From: Candidatus Omnitrophota bacterium
Lineage (GTDB): Bacteria > Omnitrophota > 4484-213
Direction of reading: 5' to 3'
DNA length: 10,991 nucleotides
Assembly: GCA_030640885.1 (NCBI GenBank)
Contig: DAOWIN010000129.1
Span: 1-10,991 of the forward strand
The notes below the pieces were generated by a model, which searched no databases, had not been told where the DNA came from, and was given only the letters and a program-made list of their open reading frames with translations. Below, piece by piece: positions 7,523 through 10,991 of this stretch (positions within the stretch are counted from its first letter, which is position 1; each line of letters opens with the position of its first letter). Both the position numbers and the translations under genes were made by a program.

Positions 7523-7607
7523 GCCGCAGGCCGCAGGTAAGAAACCTAAGATATAAGATTTTCTTTTTTTCTTGCTTGCAGCCTGTAGCTTGAAGCTTGC
7601 AGCTTAG
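7523..7607. repeat. Spacer of degenerate GCTTGCAGC-type words
   Basis: The gap between the MBL gene and the next gene starts with GCCGCAGGCCGCAGG and ends with a run in which GCTTGCAGC occurs twice (7574-7582 and 7595-7603), separated by CTGTAGCTTGAA. The words are variants of one another and partly complementary (AGCTTGAAGCTT). Between them is a T-rich run (7559-7573) that might end the metE transcript. No gene is visible. Confidence 0.55.
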
Positions 7608-7610
7608 TTG

Positions 7611-8066
7611 ATGCTAAATAAATTGATCATTACCTTTTTCTTAGCAATGTTGCCAGTTACTGAACTGCGAGGTTCGATTCCTGTAGCAATAGCCAATTTT
7701 CATCTACCGCCGCTTTATGTTTTTATTGCTTCGGTATTAGGTAATTTAGTTCCTATAATTCCGATACTATGGCTGTTAGAGCATTTTTCCGATTGGGTTG
7801 ATAAGCATTGGCAAATAGGACATAATATTTTGCAATGGATTTTCCAACGCACCAAGCGAAAAGCAGGAATAATAGAAAAATATGGCTGGTTTGGTTTAAT
7901 GCTGTTTGTAGCAATACCTTTGCCCGGGTCAGGTGTTTGGACAGGTTCAATAGCGGCATTTTTATTGGGAATAAAACGAGGTTCTGCTTGGACAGCAATG
8001 CTATGCGGAGTGTTAATTGCTGGTTTATTAATAACCTTAGCCGCATTCAAATTAGTTAATCATTAA
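7611..8066 (+). CDS. Small multidrug-export family membrane protein (COG2426)
   Basis: The 151-residue protein is almost entirely hydrophobic, with about four membrane-embedded segments. It shows the family landmarks PVTELRGSIPVAI near residues 15-27 and AIPLPGSGVWTGSIAAFLLG at about 101-120, which are probably re-entrant, proline/glycine-rich loops. A short basic cytoplasmic stretch (QRTKRK...EKYGW) lies between the membrane segments. The Pfam family is named for small multidrug export; direct evidence for drug transport is thin, and a link to DedA/VTT-type membrane proteins has been suggested. I chose the ATG at 7611; a TTG at 7608 is in frame directly before it, and neither has a clear Shine-Dalgarno sequence. 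The gene follows a repeat-like spacer and is followed by a hairpin that is a good terminator candidate, so it may be its own transcript or the end of the metE one. Confidence 0.87.
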   Translation: MLNKLIITFFLAMLPVTELRGSIPVAIANFHLPPLYVFIASVLGNLVPIIPILWLLEHFSDWVDKHWQIGHNILQWIFQRTKRKAGIIEKYGWFGLMLFVAIPLPGSGVWTGSIAAFLLGIKRGSAWTAMLCGVLIAGLLITLAAFKLVNH

Positions 8067-8087
8067 ATTAAACAAAAATCTACAGAA

Positions 8088-8140
8088 AAAATGGCAGAAA
8101 ACAGCAAAAAATTGTCAGTTTTTCTGCCATTTTGCGTTTT
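8088..8140 (+). terminator. Probable intrinsic terminator after the membrane-protein gene
   Basis: AAAATGGCAGAAAA (8088-8101) and TTTTCTGCCATTTT (8120-8133) form a perfect 14-bp stem with an 18-nt loop, followed by GCGTTTTTGTCGCTTTTT. The A/T outer pairs mean the stem could work in either direction. It lies 22 bases after the stop codon. Confidence 0.6.
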
Positions 8141-8184
8141 TGTCGCTTTTTAAAATATAAGGTTAAGAAAACGGGGGTGGAGAG

Positions 8185-8460
8185 GTGATTTTGTCTGCTC
8201 ACCTTTTTTATTCTGGTTATGTTCAAGGAGTAGGTTTTAGATTTACTGTTGAAAGAATTGCTCTTTCTCTATGTTTAAAGGGCTGGGTGAAAAATTTGAG
8301 AGATGGGCGGGTAGAGGTGGTCATAGAGGGAGAAAAGAGTAAGATTAATGATTTTATGCGACAAATTAAGAGCGGGGTTCTGGGAAAATATATCAGAGAT
8401 GTAGAAATTTTATGGGGACAGCCCAGCGGTGAATTTGAGGATTTTGGGATCAGATTTTAA
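8185..8460 (+). CDS. acyP: Acylphosphatase
   Basis: This 91-residue cytoplasmic enzyme hydrolyses acyl phosphates such as acetyl- or carbamoyl-phosphate. The active-site loop SGYVQGVGFRF includes the catalytic arginine R19, and KGWVKNLRDGRVEV includes the catalytic asparagine N37. The typical G.FEDFGIRF closes the chain, and the length is that of the family. The listed start is GTG at 8185. However, the ribosome binding site AGAGGTGAT (8181-8189) overlaps this codon and is better spaced for the TTG at 8191, so the true start may be two codons later, giving MSAHLFYSG. The TAA stop is built into a hairpin (8459-8484). The gene is preceded by a probable terminator, so it likely has its own promoter, which I cannot locate with confidence. 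Confidence 0.93.
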   Translation: MILSAHLFYSGYVQGVGFRFTVERIALSLCLKGWVKNLRDGRVEVVIEGEKSKINDFMRQIKSGVLGKYIRDVEILWGQPSGEFEDFGIRF

Positions 8461-8484
8461 TATCGGATTAAAAAATCCGATATT
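8459..8484 (+). terminator. Hairpin overlapping the acylphosphatase stop codon
   Basis: AATATCGGATT (8459-8469) and AATCCGATATT (8474-8484) form a perfect 11-bp stem with an AAAA loop; the first two bases belong to the stop codon. Only GTGT follows, without a T-run, so termination would be weak. It may instead mark the processing boundary before the tRNA gene 15 bases downstream. Confidence 0.5.
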
Positions 8485-8498
8485 GTGTAATCATATAT

Positions 8499-8584
8499 GC
8501 CGAAGTGGCGGAATGGCAGACGCGCTAGCTTCAGGAGCTAGTTTCCGCAAGGGAGTGAGAGTTCGAATCTCTTCTTCGGCACCA
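8499..8584 (+). tRNA. tRNA-Leu (anticodon CAG)
   Basis: A complete 86-nt class II tRNA. The acceptor stem is GCCGAAG (8499-8505) with CTTCGGC (8574-8580), followed by A and an encoded CCA. The anticodon stem CTAGC/GCTAG encloses the loop TTCAGGA, with CAG at 8532-8534, which decodes CUG leucine codons. A long variable arm (TTCC-GCAA-GGGA) and the T loop TTCGAAT are present. CTG codons are rare in this AT-rich window, so this is a minor-codon tRNA here. A protein gene starts six bases after the CCA. Confidence 0.97.
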
Positions 8585-8590
8585 ATTCCA

Positions 8591-9826
8591 ATGTCTAAAA
8601 AACTAAAAATTTTTCTAATTTTTTTCCTTCCCTTTCTTTTTCTCCCTAATGCTTTTGCCGGAGAAAACCATAATCAAAAGGGAATAGAGGCATTAAATAA
8701 TAAAGAATACAAAGAGGCGATTGGACAGTTCAGACTTGCTTTAAATCAATTTCCTCAAAAGGAAATTATTAAAAAGAATCTTGCTATTGCCTATAACAAT
8801 TATGCTTTAAAATTAGATGAAGAGGGCAAAGCAGTAGAAGCGATTAATGTTTTAGAGAAAGCTTTAGAGTTGCAAGAAACTCCTTTGTTGTTTAAAAACA
8901 TAACCGCTTTATGCGTTAATCAGGGTTATGAATATTTTCAGAACAAGAAATACCGAGAAGCCGAAAATTTCTTAAAGCAGGCGTTATCTTACAAAAAGGA
9001 CAATTCCAATGCTCTTTTCTTATTGGGAAATGTTTATTATGACACCCAAAAAATGAAGAAGGCAAAGGAGTGCTGGCAGAGGTCTTTAGAAATAGATCCC
9101 GAGCAAAAGGGAGTAAAGCAAAGATTAGACAAAATTTTAGAGGAGATTGGGGTAGAGAGCAAATTAGATAAAGTAAGCAATTACCATTTTGATATTCGTT
9201 ATCAAGAAAATGCTGTCCGAAATCAAGAGTATAAAATCAGAGATTATTTAGAACGGGCTTACCGCGAGGTAGGGCAGGATTTTAATTACTTTCCTGAATA
9301 TAAAATAGTTGTTTTGATTTATTCCAGCGAGGATTACCGAAAATTAGTGAATACGCATTCTTTAGGTATTTATGACGGCAAAATCAGAATTTCTGCTGAC
9401 CATGTTTTGGATATAGAAGGCAAACTCAAAGAGGTTCTTTGTCATGAATATACCCATGTTTTGGTGCGTGATTTAACCAATGATAGATGTCCAATCTGGC
9501 TTAATGAGGGTCTCGCTCAATATGAGCAATATAAAGGTTCTTTAAAAGAGATAGAGCGTTTTTACAAGATGTTAGAACGAAAGGGGCTTCTTGCTTTTGA
9601 GGAGTTAAACATTGCTTTTAGTTGTTCATCGCGAGAGGTAGTTACCCGTGCCTACCAGCAATCCTTTTGCTTTACAAACTATATTATTGAAAAATACGGG
9701 CTGTGGCGGATTAAAGAGATATTTAAGAAATTAAAGAAGGGAGAGGATATCAAGAAGGCTTTTCGCCAAAAATGCTATCTAAGTTTGAAGAAAATAGAAG
9801 AAAATTGGCGCAGTGATAAATTTTGA
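8591..9826 (+). CDS. Secreted TPR-repeat protein with peptidase-MA-type (HExxH) metalloprotease domain
   Basis: The 411-residue protein begins MSKKLKIF with a hydrophobic core and an AFA/GE signal-peptidase site after residue 23, so it should be exported. Residues about 28-170 form about four TPR units (for example YKEAIGQFRLALNQFP and ALFLLGNVYYDTQKMKKAKECW...LEIDPE), a protein-interaction scaffold. The C-terminal half is a gluzincin-like domain: HEYTH at 285-289 supplies two zinc ligands and the catalytic Glu, and WLNEGLAQYE supplies the third ligand at about E306, as in the peptidase MA-like family. The substrate is unknown. The open frame extends upstream through the tRNA gene, but the signal peptide fixes the start at 8591. 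No Shine-Dalgarno sequence precedes it, and only six bases separate it from the tRNA, which is odd. Confidence 0.87.
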   Translation: MSKKLKIFLIFFLPFLFLPNAFAGENHNQKGIEALNNKEYKEAIGQFRLALNQFPQKEIIKKNLAIAYNNYALKLDEEGKAVEAINVLEKALELQETPLLFKNITALCVNQGYEYFQNKKYREAENFLKQALSYKKDNSNALFLLGNVYYDTQKMKKAKECWQRSLEIDPEQKGVKQRLDKILEEIGVESKLDKVSNYHFDIRYQENAVRNQEYKIRDYLERAYREVGQDFNYFPEYKIVVLIYSSEDYRKLVNTHSLGIYDGKIRISADHVLDIEGKLKEVLCHEYTHVLVRDLTNDRCPIWLNEGLAQYEQYKGSLKEIERFYKMLERKGLLAFEELNIAFSCSSREVVTRAYQQSFCFTNYIIEKYGLWRIKEIFKKLKKGEDIKKAFRQKCYLSLKKIEENWRSDKF

Positions 9827-9851
9827 CTATTTTAGCCCTATGTGATAAAAT
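9823..9851 (+). promoter_or_regulatory. Possible sigma70-type promoter at the smpB start
   Basis: TTGACT (9823-9828) and TAAAAT (9846-9851) are separated by 17 bases and each differs from consensus at one position. It overlaps the stop codon of the preceding gene. Transcription would begin about 9858, just after the accepted smpB ATG at 9852, so it cannot supply the start codon of smpB as annotated. It could still serve ssrA, or be chance in AT-rich DNA. Confidence 0.3.
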
Positions 9852-10310
9852 ATGAAAGTAGTAGCCACTAATCGCAGAGCAAGATACGATTATTTTGTTT
9901 CAGAGAGTGTAGAGGCAGGTATTCAATTAAGAGGCAATGAAGTAAAGTCCTTGCGGGAAGGAAGGGCAAGCATAAAGGATAGTTTTGCCCGTGTAGAAAA
10001 AGATGAGCTTTTCTTGTATAATTTTTACATTGCCCCTTTTTCGCATAACAGCGATACAAAATATGACCCTTTACGGTTGAGAAAACTTCTAATTCATAGG
10101 CGGCAGATTAATAAATTAAAAACAAAAATAGCCGAAAAGGGGATGGCTTTAATCCCCTTGAAATTGTATTTTAAAAAAGGATTGGCAAAGGTAGAAATTG
10201 CTGTGTGTAAAGGGAAAAGGAGTTATGACAAGCGGGAAAAGATAAAGAAGAAAGAAGCGGAAAAGGAGATAAAGAAGGTTGCAAGTTGTATGTTACGGGC
10301 TAAAGGATAA
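9852..10310 (+). CDS. smpB: SsrA-binding protein SmpB
   Basis: SmpB binds the tRNA-like domain of tmRNA and carries it to stalled ribosomes for trans-translation. The 152 residues match the family from end to end: MKVVATNRRARYDYFVSE at the start, then EAGIQLRGNEVKSLREG, KDSFARV, FLYNFYIAPFSH, YDPLRLRKLLIHRRQI, GMALIPLKLYFKKGLAKVEIAVCKGKRSYDKRE and a lysine-rich C-terminal tail. The basic tail is the part that enters the empty mRNA channel of the ribosome. The start at 9852 is fixed by the family N terminus, although no clear ribosome binding site precedes it. The gene begins 25 bases after the peptidase gene and is followed 79 bases later by ssrA itself, a pairing frequent in bacteria that supports both assignments. 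Confidence 0.97.
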   Translation: MKVVATNRRARYDYFVSESVEAGIQLRGNEVKSLREGRASIKDSFARVEKDELFLYNFYIAPFSHNSDTKYDPLRLRKLLIHRRQINKLKTKIAEKGMALIPLKLYFKKGLAKVEIAVCKGKRSYDKREKIKKKEAEKEIKKVASCMLRAKG

Positions 10311-10324
10311 AATCATCGCTGAAA

Positions 10325-10378
10325 GGTTGCGTTTAAGATGTTCAACAGTAACCGTTTCCAGTTGTGCAACCGTTCAAC
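10325..10378. repeat. Degenerate GTTCAAC / ACCGTT word repeats between smpB and ssrA
   Basis: GTTCAAC occurs at 10340-10346 and 10372-10378, ACCGTT at 10351-10356 and 10370-10375, and GGTTGC (10325-10330) is inverted as GCAACC (10366-10371). The 79-bp gap is thus mostly built of related and complementary words. It must also hold any ssrA promoter, but no convincing one is seen. Confidence 0.4.
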
Positions 10379-10389
10379 GAAAATGAGAA

Positions 10390-10771
10390 GGGGGCGAAAG
10401 GATTCGACTTAAATGCCTAGGTAAGAGCGGCATATCGAGGTGTCTGGAGGCCTCGCAAAACACCAGACAAAATATAAATGCCAACTATAATCCAATAGCA
10501 GAAGCAGAAGGAATTTTGACTTCTGAGGCATTAGTTACTGTTTAATCAGTAGCGGTTCGCTTAATTTGCCTGTGGGTTAAGATGAATTAATAAAGCAGGA
10601 TAGCCAATTATCTTTTCCTGAAGGATAGGCGGCGAAATTTTTTTGGGATAGCTTCTTTTTTATCCTGCCTGTTGGAGATTAAAGAGGTGAATTTAAACAA
10701 TAGGCTATGTATGTAGATGCTCCTACAAGAAGTATTTAGGGACCGGGGTTCAAATCCCCGCGCCTCCACCA
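10390..10771 (+). ncRNA. ssrA: Transfer-messenger RNA (tmRNA)
   Basis: tmRNA rescues stalled ribosomes with SmpB, adding a degradation tag. The 5' GGGGGCG (10390-10396) pairs with 3' CGCCTCC (10761-10767, one G-U), followed by ACCA, and the T arm is CGGGG-TTCAAAT-CCCCG. The 5' part has GAAAGGATTCGACTT, typical of one-piece tmRNA. The total is 382 nt with encoded CCA. The likely resume codon is GCC at 10480, giving a 21-residue tag that begins ANYNPIAEAE and ends SEALVTV before TAA at 10543-10545. The stop lies in the loop of a small hairpin (TACTG 10536-10540, CAGTA 10547-10551), as usual for helix 5. The tag terminus LVTV is not the usual ALAA-like ending. Linkage to smpB supports the call. 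Confidence 0.95.
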
Positions 10772-10772
10772 T

Positions 10773-10855
10773 CCCTTACAAATTTGCCCGAAGGGAAATT
10801 TGAGCCTGCGAGAGTGAGCGTGAGCGAACGGAGCAGGATAAGGGTCTTTTTCTTT
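10773..10855 (+). terminator. Branched hairpin with T-tract after ssrA, probable terminator
   Basis: Directly after the tmRNA CCA, CCCTTA (10773-10778) pairs with TAAGGG (10839-10844), followed by TCTTTTTCTTT (10845-10855). Inside the stem are two hairpins: CAAATTT-G-CCC/GGG-AAATTTG (10779-10802) and CCTGC/GCAGG (10805-10809, 10833-10837), the latter enclosing a GTGAGC tandem. Together they make a branched structure ending in a T-rich run. Confidence 0.5.
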
Positions 10856-10863
10856 GAAGGGAA

Positions 10864-10969
10864 ATCTGTCCTGAACCTTGACGCTTTGGTCAGAGGTTCG
10901 GGATAAAGGTAAGGTTGCCCGAAGAAAATTTGACAGATGATCCTGAGCCAAGACGAAAGTTATGGCTCA
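10864..10969. repeat. Cluster of inverted repeats downstream of ssrA
   Basis: TCCTGAACC (10869-10877) pairs with GGTTCGGGA (10895-10903), one G-U, continued by TGAC/GTCA (10879-10882, 10889-10892) around GCTTTG. ATCTGTC (10864-10870) recurs inverted as GACAGAT (10932-10938). TGAGCCA (10944-10950) pairs with TGGCTCA (10963-10969). No open frame of interest covers 10772-10991; this 220-bp tail is intergenic and looks like dispersed palindromic repeats. Confidence 0.55.
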
Positions 10970-10991
10970 AGACTTAGATATAAATGCTAAA

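Noticed and set aside
7715..8059. Overlapping frames on both strands inside the membrane-protein gene
   Set aside because: They lack family features and starts with ribosome binding sites, and they are out-of-frame reads of a well-supported gene.
8429..8590. Upstream extension of the peptidase frame to 8429, giving a 465-residue protein containing SGGMADALASGASF
   Set aside because: The extension translates the tRNA-Leu gene; the real protein has a signal peptide starting at 8591.
9823..9851. TTGACT-17-TAAAAT as the smpB promoter
   Set aside because: The predicted transcription start falls after the smpB ATG, which the family N terminus fixes at 9852. It is kept only as a low-confidence site.
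10736..10951. Minus-strand frame of 71 codons ending WWRRGDLNPGP
   Set aside because: This is a well-known spurious translation of the antisense of a tRNA-like T arm and acceptor stem, here the tmRNA 3' end; the rest is palindromic DNA.
1..10991. CRISPR array, transposase, toxin-antitoxin or phage-defence operon
   Set aside because: No regularly spaced direct repeats, transposase motifs or defence genes are present; the Bro-N remnant is the only phage-related gene family and it is broken.

Overview
The window looks like AT-rich chromosomal DNA from an uncultivated bacterium. Bacterial origin rests on SmpB, a one-piece tmRNA, a bacterial ArgS, a bacterial-type MetE and signal peptides for export. 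The density of short palindromes, including some inside genes, and the secreted GLUG-repeat protein remind me of candidate-phylum genomes such as Omnitrophota. That placement is a guess from general resemblance and no marker here proves it. Every supported gene lies on the + strand.

Layout: (1-189) the 3' end of a TatD-type nuclease, overlapping by ATGA a Bro-N/DinD-like gene (186-1003) that is frameshifted at a small palindrome. (1004-1136) a gap with a long hairpin and a strong ribosome binding site. (1137-2606) a secreted GLUG-repeat protein. (2694-4343) argS. (4344-4625) a gap filled mostly by a 211-bp nested palindrome with perfect 15-bp ends. (4626-7522) metE and, 11 bp later, a metallo-beta-lactamase-fold hydrolase carrying an in-frame palindromic insert. 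(7611-8066) a small multidrug-export family membrane protein after a degenerate word-repeat spacer. (8185-8460) acylphosphatase. (8499-8584) tRNA-Leu(CAG), with a secreted TPR/peptidase-MA protein starting 6 bp later at 8591. (9852-10310) smpB, followed by ssrA (10390-10771). (10772-10991) palindrome-rich DNA downstream of ssrA.

Most genes are housekeeping: DNA turnover (TatD), translation (ArgS, tRNA-Leu), methionine synthesis (MetE) and ribosome rescue (SmpB with tmRNA, placed next to each other as in many bacteria). Two secreted proteins and one membrane protein are interspersed.

The most interesting theme is a set of short palindromic elements. Two of them (601-631 and 6864-6918) appear to be related copies of one family that sits inside protein genes. 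Both are read in the same phase, giving peptides that start (H/Y)PV and end (G/R)VN. One leaves its host gene open; the other coincides with a broken frame. This resembles the behaviour of Rickettsia palindromic elements, although I see no reason to think the sequences are related. A second point of interest is the tmRNA tag, which ends in LVTV instead of the usual LAA-like terminus.
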